From assembly GCA_016710095.1 (NCBI GenBank), contig JADJLL010000003.1, forward strand, positions 1 through 64,000: a stretch of 64,000 nt of DNA, written 5' to 3'. The translations under genes were made by a program, and so were the position numbers. Below are positions 51,868-60,394 of this stretch, piece after piece (the first letter of the stretch is position 1; the number at the start of each line of letters is the position of its first letter). The notes under the pieces are model-generated. The model made no database searches and had not been told where the DNA came from. It was given only the letters and a program-made list of their open reading frames with translations. The DNA is from Candidatus Eiseniibacteriota bacterium. GTDB lineage: Bacteria > Eisenbacteria > RBG-16-71-46.

Positions 51868-53241
51868 CTACTCCCCACCCTTCGCCTGCGCGGCCGCGGG
51901 CGAGACTTCCTTCTTCTTCGCCGCCTTGGCCGCGTTCGACTCGCGCATCGCCTTGGCGAGCTGCTTGTCGAACAGGTGGATCTGCGGCGGCTCGTCGGCG
52001 ATCAGGTACTCGAACTCGTCGCGGTACTCGTCGAGGTTCATGCCCGCCGTCGCCGCGAAGCGCGCCAGCTCGTGCTCGTCCTCGAAGTCGTCGCGGCGCA
52101 GCCGGATCATGTAGCGGCGGGCGATCGCGTAGCGCGTCGAGTGGATGTCCACCATGCGCGTCTTGGCGCGGCCCGTCACCGGGTCGAGCAGGTCCACGAA
52201 CGGGATCGGCACGAACTGACCGGCCTGCATGGACACGAGCGCGGCGCTGCCGCCGTCGAGCAGGAACTTGGTCGCGCAGTAACCGAGGTCGCGCGTGTAC
52301 TCCATGTCGTTCGGGATCGGATCGGCGCAGCGCAGCTCGTAGCCGATGTTCTTCTCGACGATCGTCGTCGCGATGTTGAACTCCTTGAGACGCTTCTGCA
52401 CCGCGCGCTTGAGCATCTCGCCGATGTTCACTTCGGCGATGCGCACGTGGCCGTGCGCGTCACGCTCGACATCGTCGAAGTTCTCGAAGTCCTGCGGATC
52501 GATGCTCAGCACGACGCCTTCGGCGATCACCGCGACGCCGTCGCGCCGGCCGTACGCGAGCCGCTTGATGATCGCGGTCACGAGCGTGTCCACGAGCGTC
52601 TTGAGGCGGATCGGCTGCGTCTTGAACTCTTCCGGGATCAGCGTGAGCGTCGCGCCCGCGGCCTTGCCGATGCCGAGCGCGAGGTGGCCGGCCTTGCGGC
52701 CCATCGCGATGATGAAGTACCAGCGCGACGTCGTCTTCGCGTCGACCATGATGTTCTTGACGATCTCGACGCCGTGATGACGCGCGGTCTGGTAACCGAA
52801 CGTGTCCACGTACGACGGCAGGTCGAGGTCGTTGTCGATCGACTTGGGCACGTGCACGACGTTGATGCGTCCCGCCGCCTTCTTCTCGACCATCATGGCG
52901 CTGAACGCGGTGTCGTCGCCGCCGATCGTGACGAGGTCGGTGACGCCCAGGCGCAGCAGCGACAGCACGACGTTCTCGAGGTACTCGGGCTTCACCGTCG
53001 GGTTCGCGCGCGAGATGCCGATGTGCGAGCCGCCGCGGAAGTGGATGCGCGAGATGGCGTCGATCGTCAGCGGGCGCGCGTGATCGATGTTGCCCTGCAT
53101 GAGCCACTCGAAGCCGTCCTCGATGCCGAGCACGTCCACGCCTTCGAGCAGCGCGCGAATCGTGCAGGCGGCGATGACGCTGTTGATGCCGGGGGCGGGA
53201 CCGCCGCCCACGAGGATCGCGAGTTTCTTGCGGTGCGTCAT
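51868..53241 (-). CDS. 6-phosphofructokinase, pyrophosphate-type motifs
   Basis: 457 residues, longer than the 320-residue ATP enzymes. The phosphoryl-donor site reads I-G-G-D-D-T (ATP-dependent enzymes have GGDGS/T), and the substrate loop is V-P-K-S-I-D-N-D-L with a lysine; both are hallmarks of PPi-dependent PFKs. Other motifs are G-G-G-P-A-P-G-I-N at the start, the M-G-R-x-x-G-H segment M-G-R-K-A-G-H-L-A, and I-P-E-E-F. The C-terminal extension ends in a Lys/Ala-rich tail. It interconverts fructose-6-P and fructose-1,6-bisP, reversibly if PPi is used. Confidence 0.9.
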   Translation of the reverse strand: MTHRKKLAILVGGGPAPGINSVIAACTIRALLEGVDVLGIEDGFEWLMQGNIDHARPLTIDAISRIHFRGGSHIGISRANPTVKPEYLENVVLSLLRLGVTDLVTIGGDDTAFSAMMVEKKAAGRINVVHVPKSIDNDLDLPSYVDTFGYQTARHHGVEIVKNIMVDAKTTSRWYFIIAMGRKAGHLALGIGKAAGATLTLIPEEFKTQPIRLKTLVDTLVTAIIKRLAYGRRDGVAVIAEGVVLSIDPQDFENFDDVERDAHGHVRIAEVNIGEMLKRAVQKRLKEFNIATTIVEKNIGYELRCADPIPNDMEYTRDLGYCATKFLLDGGSAALVSMQAGQFVPIPFVDLLDPVTGRAKTRMVDIHSTRYAIARRYMIRLRRDDFEDEHELARFAATAGMNLDEYRDEFEYLIADEPPQIHLFDKQLAKAMRESNAAKAAKKKEVSPAAAQAKGGE

Positions 53242-53390
53242 GATGCTCTCCGTCTCGGGGATGTGCGCGCGGCGGCGGGGACGGCTTCGCGCGCGGGTGT
53301 TTGCTGCGTCACGCCGCAGACTGCCGCAGCGCGCCGCACGTGGCAAACGCGTGTTTCATGGAAATGTCCGCGCCGGACGCGGCGAAAATG

Positions 53391-53426
53391 CGAACGGCGC
53401 ACCACCGGAGGGCGGCGCGCCGTTCG
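53391..53426 (-). terminator. Terminator-like hairpin after the P-loop protein gene
   Basis: 10-bp stem CGAACGGCGC / GCGCCGTTCG around a 16-base loop, 17 bases past the stop on the minus strand. Confidence 0.55.
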
Positions 53427-53442
53427 ACTTTGTTCGGTGCGA

Positions 53443-54423
53443 TCAGGCCTTGGACGCCACCGTGCGCGAAAGGCGCGCGAATGCCTCGCCCAGACCGTCG
53501 TGCAGCGCCTTCACATCGTCCGCCTTCCAGGCCGTCGGTTCGACGCGCACGAACGACGTCTTGTCCTTGCGGTTGTCGAAACGCGCCACCGGCAGGTGAC
53601 GCACCGAGCCACGTGACGTGAACTTCACGGTGTCCGGCTGGTCGGACTGACCGATCAGGTATTCCATGTCGTCGCAGCCGTAGTCGCCGAGCATGACCGC
53701 GATCGGCACGCCGTGGTGCAGGATCGAGCCCGGATCGTTCGGATCCGTGCGCTCGTGGTTCTTGCGGCGCGACTCTTCCGGCGTGACCCACACGTACAGG
53801 ATCGCGGCGCGCGACAGGATCGCGTCCGAGAACTGCGCGAGCGAGTACTGGTAGCCGAGCGGGCTCGGCAGCGGGCACGTCGCCTTGTCCGGACCGCCAC
53901 GCGCGGCCTCGATCACGATCGTCTTGCCTTCGAGCGTGTCGGGGATGCCGGCGTTCTTGTCGGCGAGCAGCTGCTTCGATTCGGGCTCGAGCGCGGCGAT
54001 GAGCTTCGCGCGGATGTCCGCGGGCAGCTTACCGAGCGCGGGATCGGCACCGACCTTGGCGCGCGCGCCGTCGAAGCGCGCGAGCAGCCACTCGGCCGCC
54101 GACGCGGGCGCCGGACGGTTCTTCGTCTGCAGGTCGTCGAAGTCCTCGTTGAGCAGCTCGATCAGCGTGCCCCAGTCGAGGGAGTTCTTCATCGGCAGGT
54201 CGTCGGAGTCGAAGAACACGCCGTCGTGCCCGGCCTTGCGCAGCTCCTGGCTCACGCGGCGCATCATGTGCACGTACGGATAGTCGTCGAGCTGCACGGT
54301 CGGCCCGAGGTGCATTTCGTCGCGGCACTGGTCGGGCGTGAGGTGCGCGAGATAGCGGCGGACTTCGGACTTGCCGGAGGCCGGCAGCGCGAGCAACAGG
54401 ACGACGTCGAGAACGGAACTCAT
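53443..54423 (-). CDS. P-loop NTPase of unassigned family
   Basis: 326 residues with an N-terminal Walker A (L-L-L-A-L-P-A-S-G-K-S-E-V). Acidic segments V-F-F-D-S-D-D-L-P-M and G-K-T-I-V-I-E-A-A-R-G-G may serve as Walker B, and T-P-E-E-S-R-R-K-N-H-E-R is lid-like. It looks like a kinase or sulfotransferase-type P-loop enzyme (compare PRK/zeta-toxin-like kinases), but I cannot assign a substrate. It is monocistronic between two hairpins. Confidence 0.6.
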   Translation of the reverse strand: MSSVLDVVLLLALPASGKSEVRRYLAHLTPDQCRDEMHLGPTVQLDDYPYVHMMRRVSQELRKAGHDGVFFDSDDLPMKNSLDWGTLIELLNEDFDDLQTKNRPAPASAAEWLLARFDGARAKVGADPALGKLPADIRAKLIAALEPESKQLLADKNAGIPDTLEGKTIVIEAARGGPDKATCPLPSPLGYQYSLAQFSDAILSRAAILYVWVTPEESRRKNHERTDPNDPGSILHHGVPIAVMLGDYGCDDMEYLIGQSDQPDTVKFTSRGSVRHLPVARFDNRKDKTSFVRVEPTAWKADDVKALHDGLGEAFARLSRTVASKA

Positions 54424-54505
54424 GGATCGCTCACTCTTCTTGTAGTGGTGGTTCGGGAGTCGCGCGGGATGGAACCGCGCGAGCACGTGCGTTCAGGAAT
54501 GAAAT

Positions 54506-54534
54506 GCCGCCCGGGAATATACGTCCCGGGCGGC
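54506..54534 (-). terminator. Terminator-like hairpin after the reaction-centre-type cytochrome gene
   Basis: Perfect 11-bp stem GCCGCCCGGGA / TCCCGGGCGGC with a 7-base AT-containing loop, 42 bases past the stop. Confidence 0.7.
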
Positions 54535-54576
54535 AACTCCGTCAGCGTATCCGTGCGGACCAGCGTGCGGCGGGAA

Positions 54577-55236
54577 TCAGCGGCGATCGCCACCGCCGGG
54601 GCCGCCAGGACCACCGGGACCACCCGGCCCGCCGGGCCCGCCGGGGCCGCGCCCGCCCGGGCCACCCATGCCGGGACGCATGCCGCCGCTGGGCTTGGCC
54701 TGGCCACGGTGGCAGGTGAAGCACGCCACGCGCGGCTTCTCGGCGCCGCCGAAGTCGATGCGTGCGAGCAGCGTGTCGTTGATCGCGCGCGTCATCGCCA
54801 TCATGTCGCGCGTGACCTGCTTGGCCTTCTTGTCCTCGTCGGCCCAGTGGTTGTTCACGTGGCAGTGCTTGCACGAGACGCCCAGGTTGCGCCCGAAGCT
54901 GTCCATGGAGCGCAGCACCTGCGTGACGGTGCGGCCCTTCATCACCTTGAGGTTCTTGAACACGCTGTCCGCCGGCGCGTCGGGATTGCCGATGCGGGCG
55001 AGGACTTCCTTGATCACGCTGTCGCGCTCGGCCGCGAAGCTGTCCACCGCGGCGCCCATGGGCATGCCCATGCCGCCGCCGCGACGCTCGCCCGGTCCGG
55101 GGCCGCCGGCTCCGCCGGGGCCGCCCTGTCCACCGGGCATGCCGCCCGGGCCCTGTGCCTGCGAGGGCGCGCTCGAAAGCGCGAGTACGACGGACAGCGC
55201 GGTCACGGAGAGCAGCGCGAGAACGGGAAGTCGCAT
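54577..55236 (-). CDS. Diheme cytochrome of the reaction-centre cytochrome c family with Gly/Pro-rich arms
   Basis: 219 residues. Signal peptide (A-L-L-S-V-T-A-L-S-V-V-L-A-L-S-S). A Gly/Pro-rich linker follows (G-P-G-G-M-P-G-G-Q-G-G-P-G), then the cytochrome core with heme motifs L-G-V-S-C-K-H-C-H-V and V-A-C-F-T-C-H-R-G. The spacing and the M-M-A-M-T-R-A-I-N helix between them match the photosynthetic reaction-centre cytochrome subunit family (two of the usual four hemes). The last 35 residues are G-P-G-G-P-G-G-P-G-G repeats. No photosynthesis genes are near, so it probably serves another periplasmic electron route. Confidence 0.82.
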   Translation of the reverse strand: MRLPVLALLSVTALSVVLALSSAPSQAQGPGGMPGGQGGPGGAGGPGPGERRGGGMGMPMGAAVDSFAAERDSVIKEVLARIGNPDAPADSVFKNLKVMKGRTVTQVLRSMDSFGRNLGVSCKHCHVNNHWADEDKKAKQVTRDMMAMTRAINDTLLARIDFGGAEKPRVACFTCHRGQAKPSGGMRPGMGGPGGRGPGGPGGPGGPGGPGGPGGGDRR

Positions 55237-55384
55237 GTTTCCTCCAGTCGGGGTGTGAACGTCGGTGCGGGCCGGTCGTCGCCACGTGGGGAGGCGCGCA
55301 GACCGGGGAACATGACGCGCGGCGGCGTGAAGGCCAAGCACTTTCGCGCGGGGCGCGGCCGACCGGCGCCGGTGACGCCCAGGG

Positions 55385-55879
55385 CTACTCGGCCAGAGCC
55401 CACTCCCGCAGCACGCGCCACGGTCCGCCGTCCGCCTGCTCGATCAGCGTCGCCGCCACGAACGTCACGACGAGCGGATCGGCCAGCGTGTGCGCGAGCG
55501 CGAGATCGTTGCCCGGCGCGCGCGGATTGCGCGGGTGCGCGAGCGTCAGGTGCGGGCGATGCACGCGCACGTCGTCGCGGCCGAGCACGTGCGCGCGCAG
55601 CGCCTGGAACTCGGCGAGCCCGGCGGTCGCGCCGAGCAGGATGCCGTGCCCGTCGAAGCGCTCCGCCGGGCCGAACGCGAGCGTGACCGCGGCCGCCGCG
55701 CCGTTCGCCAGCCGCGCTTCGAGCGCGCCGTCCGCGAGCGCCGCCAGTTCGTCCTCGCGGCAGAGCGTGACGTGCGCGGCGATCAACGCGTGCTGCACGG
55801 GATCGAGCGTCGCGCGCAGCGCTTCGATCGGCGCGGCTTCGGCATGCGGCACGAACAGCGTGAGCTGGCGTCGGGTCAT
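55385..55879 (-). CDS. 2'-5' RNA ligase / cyclic phosphodiesterase-like protein
   Basis: 164 residues with the paired catalytic H-x-T-x motifs of the 2H phosphoesterases: A-A-H-V-T-L-C (about 38) and R-P-H-L-T-L-A (about 113). Members cleave 2',3'-cyclic phosphates or form 2'-5' RNA bonds in vitro; cellular roles are varied. The start is ATG at 55879, since TTG at 55888 adds only an unconserved M-P-R. Confidence 0.82.
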   Translation of the reverse strand: MTRRQLTLFVPHAEAAPIEALRATLDPVQHALIAAHVTLCREDELAALADGALEARLANGAAAAVTLAFGPAERFDGHGILLGATAGLAEFQALRAHVLGRDDVRVHRPHLTLAHPRNPRAPGNDLALAHTLADPLVVTFVAATLIEQADGGPWRVLREWALAE

Positions 55880-56045
55880 GCGCGGCAAGTTGCCGCGCGC
55901 GGGCGAGCGCCGTCAACAGCCGCCGCCCGGGGGCGCACGCGAGTCCTTGCTCCCGCTCCGGCGCTCTGAAAGACTCCCGCGCGACCATGAACCCACGCCG
56001 CGCGCACGCGCCGGCGACTTCCCACACGAGAGCCGCGAGATCCCC

Positions 56046-57083
56046 ATGAGCGACGCCGCGCAGAACGCCGCACCCGCCGACGTGAACGACCTCTTCGATC
56101 TCACCATCATCGGCGCCGGGCCCGTCGGGCTCTTCGGCACCTTCTACGCCGGCATGCGCGGCATGAAGGTGAAGCTGATCGACTCGCTCGCCGAACTCGG
56201 CGGCCAGCTCTCCGCGCTCTATCCCGACAAGTACATCTACGACATGGCCGGATTCCCGAAGGTCGTGGCGAAGGACCTCGTGCGCGACCTTTCCGCGCAG
56301 GCGCTGCAGTTCGCGCCGACCGTGTGCCTCGAGGAAAAGGTCATGACGCTCACGAAGACCGACGAGGGCTTCGCGCTCGGCACCGACAAGGGCGTCACGC
56401 ACCGCACGAAGACCGTGCTCATCACCGCCGGCGTCGGCGCGTTCGCGCCCAAGAAGCTCGAGAAGGCGGAGTTCGCGCGCTTCGAAGGGCACGGCCTGCA
56501 CTACGTGATCCCGAAGCTCGAGATCTTCAAGGGCCGGCGCGTGCTCGTGGTCGGCGGCGGCGACTCCGCCGTGGACTGGGCGCTCGCGCTCAACGAGATC
56601 GCGTCCGAAGTCACGCTCATCCACCGCCGCGATTCGTTCCGCGCGCACGAGGACAGCGTGAAGAAGCTGCACGCGTCCACCGTGCGCGTGATGCTCTTCC
56701 ACGAGCTGGAGGACATCACGGGCGACGGCGCGGTGAACGGCGCGGTCGTGTACGACAACCGCTCCAAGGAAAAGACCACGCTCGCGCTCGACGACGTGGT
56801 GGTGAACTTCGGCTTCCTCGCGAACCTCGGTCCCATCAAGACGTGGGGGCTGAACCTCGAGAAGATCTCGCTCGTCGTGAACCAGCAGATGGAGACGAAC
56901 ATCGAGGGCGTCATGGCCGCGGGCGACATCACGACGTATCCCGGCAAGCTCAAGCTGATCGTGACGGGCGTCGGCGAGGCCACGATGGCGGTGTGCACCG
57001 CGAAGATGCGCTGCGATCCCAAGGCGAGCTACTTCCCCGGCCATTCGTCGGGCAACGCGGCGTTCGGCGAGGGCGGACACTGA
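56046..57083 (+). CDS. Ferredoxin/flavodoxin-NADP+ reductase, thioredoxin-reductase-like type
   Basis: 345 residues. FAD-binding L-T-I-I-G-A-G-P-V-G-L-F-G at about 20-32, then L-G-G-Q-L-S-A-L-Y-P-D-K-Y-I-Y-D. NAD(P)-binding V-L-V-V-G-G-G-D-S-A-V-D-W-A at about 160, and G-V-M-A-A-G-D-I-T-T-Y near the C-terminus. The CxxC of thioredoxin reductases is absent, which marks the YumC-like FNR group. It supplies electrons between NADPH and ferredoxin or flavodoxin. The stop overlaps the next start (CTGA). Confidence 0.9.
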   Translation: MSDAAQNAAPADVNDLFDLTIIGAGPVGLFGTFYAGMRGMKVKLIDSLAELGGQLSALYPDKYIYDMAGFPKVVAKDLVRDLSAQALQFAPTVCLEEKVMTLTKTDEGFALGTDKGVTHRTKTVLITAGVGAFAPKKLEKAEFARFEGHGLHYVIPKLEIFKGRRVLVVGGGDSAVDWALALNEIASEVTLIHRRDSFRAHEDSVKKLHASTVRVMLFHELEDITGDGAVNGAVVYDNRSKEKTTLALDDVVVNFGFLANLGPIKTWGLNLEKISLVVNQQMETNIEGVMAAGDITTYPGKLKLIVTGVGEATMAVCTAKMRCDPKASYFPGHSSGNAAFGEGGH

Positions 57084-57550
57084 GCACGACCATCCGCCTG
57101 CTCGTCGACGCGGACGCCTGTCCGGTGAAGCCGGAGGTGTACCGCGTCGCCGAGCGCTACTCGCTTCCGGTGACGCTCGTCGCCGATCAGTGGATGCGCA
57201 TCCCGGAGGACGGCCGCGTCACGCTCATCGTGGTCGAGCGCAACTTCGACGCCGCCGACGACCGCATCGCCGAGCTCGCGGGCCCGGACGCGATCGTCGT
57301 GACCGCGGACATCCCGCTCGCGGCGCGCGCGCTCGAGCGTGGCGCCGCGGCGCTCTCGCACACGGGACGCGTGTTCACCGAGGACAACATCGGTGACACG
57401 CTCGCGACGCGGAACCTGCTCGCCGACCTGCGCGGCGCGGGCGAGCAGACGGCCGGACCGCCGCCCTTCAGCGCGCGCGACCGCTCGGCGTTCCTGCAGT
57501 CGCTGGACGCGCTCGTGCACGCGGTGAAGAGGAAACTCGAAGGGCGCTGA
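57080..57550 (+). CDS. YaiI/YqxD family protein (DUF188), apparent CTG start
   Basis: 156 residues. Family signature L-L-V-D-A-D-A-C-P-V-K-P-E-V at the N-terminus, then V-V-E-R-N-F-D-A-A-D-D-R-I-A, T-A-D-I-P-L-A-A-R-A-L, and the C-terminal F-S-A-R-D-R-S-A-F-L-Q-S-L-D. The fold is PIN-like; function unknown. There is no ATG, GTG or TTG near the conserved N-terminus, so translation most likely starts at CTG 57080 within CTGA, overlapping the stop of the FNR gene. Confidence 0.85.
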   Translation: MSTTIRLLVDADACPVKPEVYRVAERYSLPVTLVADQWMRIPEDGRVTLIVVERNFDAADDRIAELAGPDAIVVTADIPLAARALERGAAALSHTGRVFTEDNIGDTLATRNLLADLRGAGEQTAGPPPFSARDRSAFLQSLDALVHAVKRKLEGR

Positions 57551-57675
57551 CCGGGCGCCGGGCGTGCGTTTTGCCCGCCCCCTCAAACACTCGCGACTCC
57601 GGCCGAGACTGGTCCCGAGTCGCCGACCGCACGGCGGCATCCGTCCCGATTCCATCTCGCGACCGGAGCGCCCGA

Positions 57676-59232
57676 ATGCAGCCTTCGAGTCCCACCCATC
57701 GGCAGACGATCAGCGCCATCCTGATCGACGCCGGCGCCGTCACTTCCGAGCAGGTCGATCTCGCCATCGAGCGTCACCGCGAGACCGGCTGCCGCATCGG
57801 CGAAGCCCTCGTGCAGCTCGGCTTCGTCTCCGAAGAGGACATCGGCTGGGCGCTCGCGCGCCAGCTCGGCATCCCGTTCGTGGACGTCCGCCTCGAGATG
57901 CTCGACGTCGAGTTCGTGCGCTCGTTCCCGGACGGCGCACTGCGCCGCCTCCAGGCCGTGCCGCTCTTCCGCGCCGAGGGGCGCGTGACCGCGGCGATCG
58001 CCGACCCGACCGACCACGAAGCCATCGCCGAACTCGAACGGCTGTGCGACGAGCCCGCCTCCTGCGTCGCCGCGACTCCCGCCGCGATCGGGCGCGCGCT
58101 CGACGCGATGCTCGGCCACGCGCACTCCGCGCACGCCCGGCACGCGGAAGCCAAGGGCCCGCTCGGCATCGGCGTGCTGTGGGAGCGCTCGGGCGAGTCG
58201 TTCCTCACCTTCCAGATCTCCGAAGCGCTGCGGCTCGGCGCGCAGGAGATTCACTTCGCGTGCGCGAACAGCTGGCTCTACGTGCGGCATCGCTCGGGCA
58301 CGAAGCTCGCCACCGTGTCGCTCGAACCGGCCGCGGTGATGGACGTGCTGCTCACGCGCTTCGAAGCGCTCGGCATGAAGCCGCTCGGGCAGGGTGACGA
58401 GCACCGCACGTTCGCCGCCGCGTGCCGCACGCCCGAACTCGACCAGCAGATCCGCGTGTCGGTGCTCGCGGGCGCCGACGGCGTCACCGCCACCGTGCGC
58501 CTGCTCGGCGCGGTCTCCGCCGCGCCGCGGCTCGAATCGCTCGGACTCGAAGCGCTCGACGTCGCGCAGCTGCGCGCCGCGGTGCTCGAACCGTCCGGAC
58601 TCGTGCTCGTGTGCGGTCCCGCGGGCTCGGGCGGCAGCACGACGCTCGCCGCGCTGCTCGCCGAACAGTCGAAGGACGAACGCCGCTGGGCCGTGTTCGC
58701 GCGCGAAGGCTGGCGCACGCCGGCCGCGAGCGGAACGGTGGACGTGGTCGCGGGCGCGCTCGCGTCGCGCTGGCCGCGCATCGCCGCGGCGCACGACCTG
58801 GACGGCGCGATCGTCGACGGCGGGCTCGAGGGCGAGCGCGTCGCGGACGTGCTCGACGGCGCCGCGCAGGGGCGCTGGATGTTCGCGCGCACCGACTGGG
58901 AAGACACGTTCGAGATGCTCGCGTGGCTCGCGCAGCAGCCGGCGGGGCGCTCCGCGCTCGCGCGCCGGTTGCGCGCGGTGATCCAGCAGCGCCTCGTCGC
59001 CGTGCCCGCGGCCAACGCCGCGGCCGGCACTCCCGCGCCGCCGCGCGCGGCCGTGTTCGAAGTGCTGTTCCCCGGTGACGCGCTGCGCGACGCGCTGCGC
59101 TCCGGCGCGGGCGCGGCCGAGCTGCGCGCGATCGCCGCTTCCGAAGGCTTCCACGACATGCACGACACTCTCGAAGCCGGAGTGAAGAGCGGGAAGTTCG
59201 ATCCGCGCGACGCGGCGAAGGCGGTGGCCTGA
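57676..59232 (+). CDS. Degenerate PilB/GspE-like ATPase
   Basis: 518 residues. The N-terminus is a GspE/PilB N-domain (I-L-I-D-A-G-A-V-T-S-E-Q-V-D-L-A, I-G-E-A-L-V-Q-L-G-F-V-S-E-E-D, A-R-Q-L-G-I-P-F-V-D). The ATPase core has Walker A V-C-G-P-A-G-S-G-G-S-T-T-L-A-A, where the lysine of GKS is glycine. The Asp and His boxes of the family are not recognisable, and the zinc tetracysteine motif of PilB is absent. It is thus probably not an ATPase but a structural or regulatory paralogue. Its stop overlaps pilT (TGATG), so it is made with the retraction motors. Confidence 0.78.
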   Translation: MQPSSPTHRQTISAILIDAGAVTSEQVDLAIERHRETGCRIGEALVQLGFVSEEDIGWALARQLGIPFVDVRLEMLDVEFVRSFPDGALRRLQAVPLFRAEGRVTAAIADPTDHEAIAELERLCDEPASCVAATPAAIGRALDAMLGHAHSAHARHAEAKGPLGIGVLWERSGESFLTFQISEALRLGAQEIHFACANSWLYVRHRSGTKLATVSLEPAAVMDVLLTRFEALGMKPLGQGDEHRTFAAACRTPELDQQIRVSVLAGADGVTATVRLLGAVSAAPRLESLGLEALDVAQLRAAVLEPSGLVLVCGPAGSGGSTTLAALLAEQSKDERRWAVFAREGWRTPAASGTVDVVAGALASRWPRIAAAHDLDGAIVDGGLEGERVADVLDGAAQGRWMFARTDWEDTFEMLAWLAQQPAGRSALARRLRAVIQQRLVAVPAANAAAGTPAPPRAAVFEVLFPGDALRDALRSGAGAAELRAIAASEGFHDMHDTLEAGVKSGKFDPRDAAKAVA

Positions 59233-60386
59233 TGGCGCTCGACATCACCGCGATCCTCTCGTTCGCCCACGACCAGGGCGCCTCCGACGTGCACATCACG
59301 CCCGGCCTGCCGCCCGTGCTGCGGCTGCGCGGCGAGACCGTGCAGCTCGACATGCGTTCGATCGGACCGGACGAAACGCGCGCCGCGATCTACGACCTCA
59401 TGAACGACGACCAGAAGCGCATCTTCGAGGAGCGGCACGATCTCGACTTCGCGTTCGAGATCCCCGGCCTCGCGCGCTTCCGCGCCAACGTGCTCCTGCA
59501 GCGGCTCGGCGTGCAGGCCGTCTTCCGCCTCGTGCCCACGAAGATCAAGACGCTCGAGGAGCTGGGTGCGCCACCGGTGCTGCAGCAGCTCTCGAAGCTC
59601 GAACGCGGCCTCGTCGTCGTCACCGGCCCCACGGGCTCGGGCAAGTCCACGACGCTCGCCGCGATGGTGGACTACATCAACGAGACCGAGCGCTGCCACA
59701 TCCTGACGATCGAGGACCCGATCGAGTTCGTGCACACGCCCAAGCGCTCGATCGTCACGCAGCGCGAAGTCGGGCCGCACACGGATTCGTTCACGAACGC
59801 CCTGCGCGCCGCGCTGCGCGAGGACCCGGACGTGATCCTGGTCGGCGAACTGCGCGACCTCGAGACGACGCAGCTCGCGATCACGGCGGCCGAGACCGGC
59901 CACCTCGTGTTCGCCACGCTGCACACGAACTCGGCGTCCAAGACGATCGACCGCATCATCGACATCTTCCCCTCGGGCCAGCAGGCGCAGGTGCGCACGA
60001 TGCTGTCCGAGTCGCTCGAAGGCGTCGTCGCGCAGACGCTGCTGCCCGCCAAGGACGGCAAGGGCCGCGTCGCCGCGCTCGAAGTGCTCGTCGGCGTGCC
60101 CGCGCTGCGCAACCTGATCCGCGAGGACAAGACCGCGCAGATCATGTCGGTCATCCAGACGGGCGCGAAGGACGGCATGATCTCGCTCGACCAGTCGCTT
60201 CGCGAACTCGTCATGCAGGGCAAGCTGTCGCGCGAAGTCGCCGCGAAACGTTCGAGCAACCCGCGCATGTTCGACGCGCCGACGCCCGGCGCCGCGGGCG
60301 CGACGGGAACGTCCGGCGCTCCGGCCGCGAAGCCGGCCGCCGCCTCCGGACTCGCCGCCGCCAAACCCGGGCTCTTCGGACGCTAG
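59232..60386 (+). CDS. pilT: Type IV pilus retraction ATPase PilT
   Basis: 384 residues. PilT N-domain (A-S-D-V-H-I-T-P-G-L-P-P-V-L-R-L-R-G), arginine-finger region R-F-R-A-N-V-L-L-Q, Walker A G-P-T-G-S-G-K-S-T-T-L, Asp box I-E-D-P-I-E-F-V-H, Walker B V-I-L-V-G-E-L-R-D, His box H-L-V-F-A-T-L-H-T-N. The C-terminal tail is Ala/Pro-rich and longer than usual. It depolymerises pili for twitching or DNA uptake. It is the middle gene of the ATPase operon, 8 bases before the pilU-like gene. Confidence 0.92.
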   Translation: MALDITAILSFAHDQGASDVHITPGLPPVLRLRGETVQLDMRSIGPDETRAAIYDLMNDDQKRIFEERHDLDFAFEIPGLARFRANVLLQRLGVQAVFRLVPTKIKTLEELGAPPVLQQLSKLERGLVVVTGPTGSGKSTTLAAMVDYINETERCHILTIEDPIEFVHTPKRSIVTQREVGPHTDSFTNALRAALREDPDVILVGELRDLETTQLAITAAETGHLVFATLHTNSASKTIDRIIDIFPSGQQAQVRTMLSESLEGVVAQTLLPAKDGKGRVAALEVLVGVPALRNLIREDKTAQIMSVIQTGAKDGMISLDQSLRELVMQGKLSREVAAKRSSNPRMFDAPTPGAAGATGTSGAPAAKPAAASGLAAAKPGLFGR

Positions 60387-60394
60387 GGAACGAC

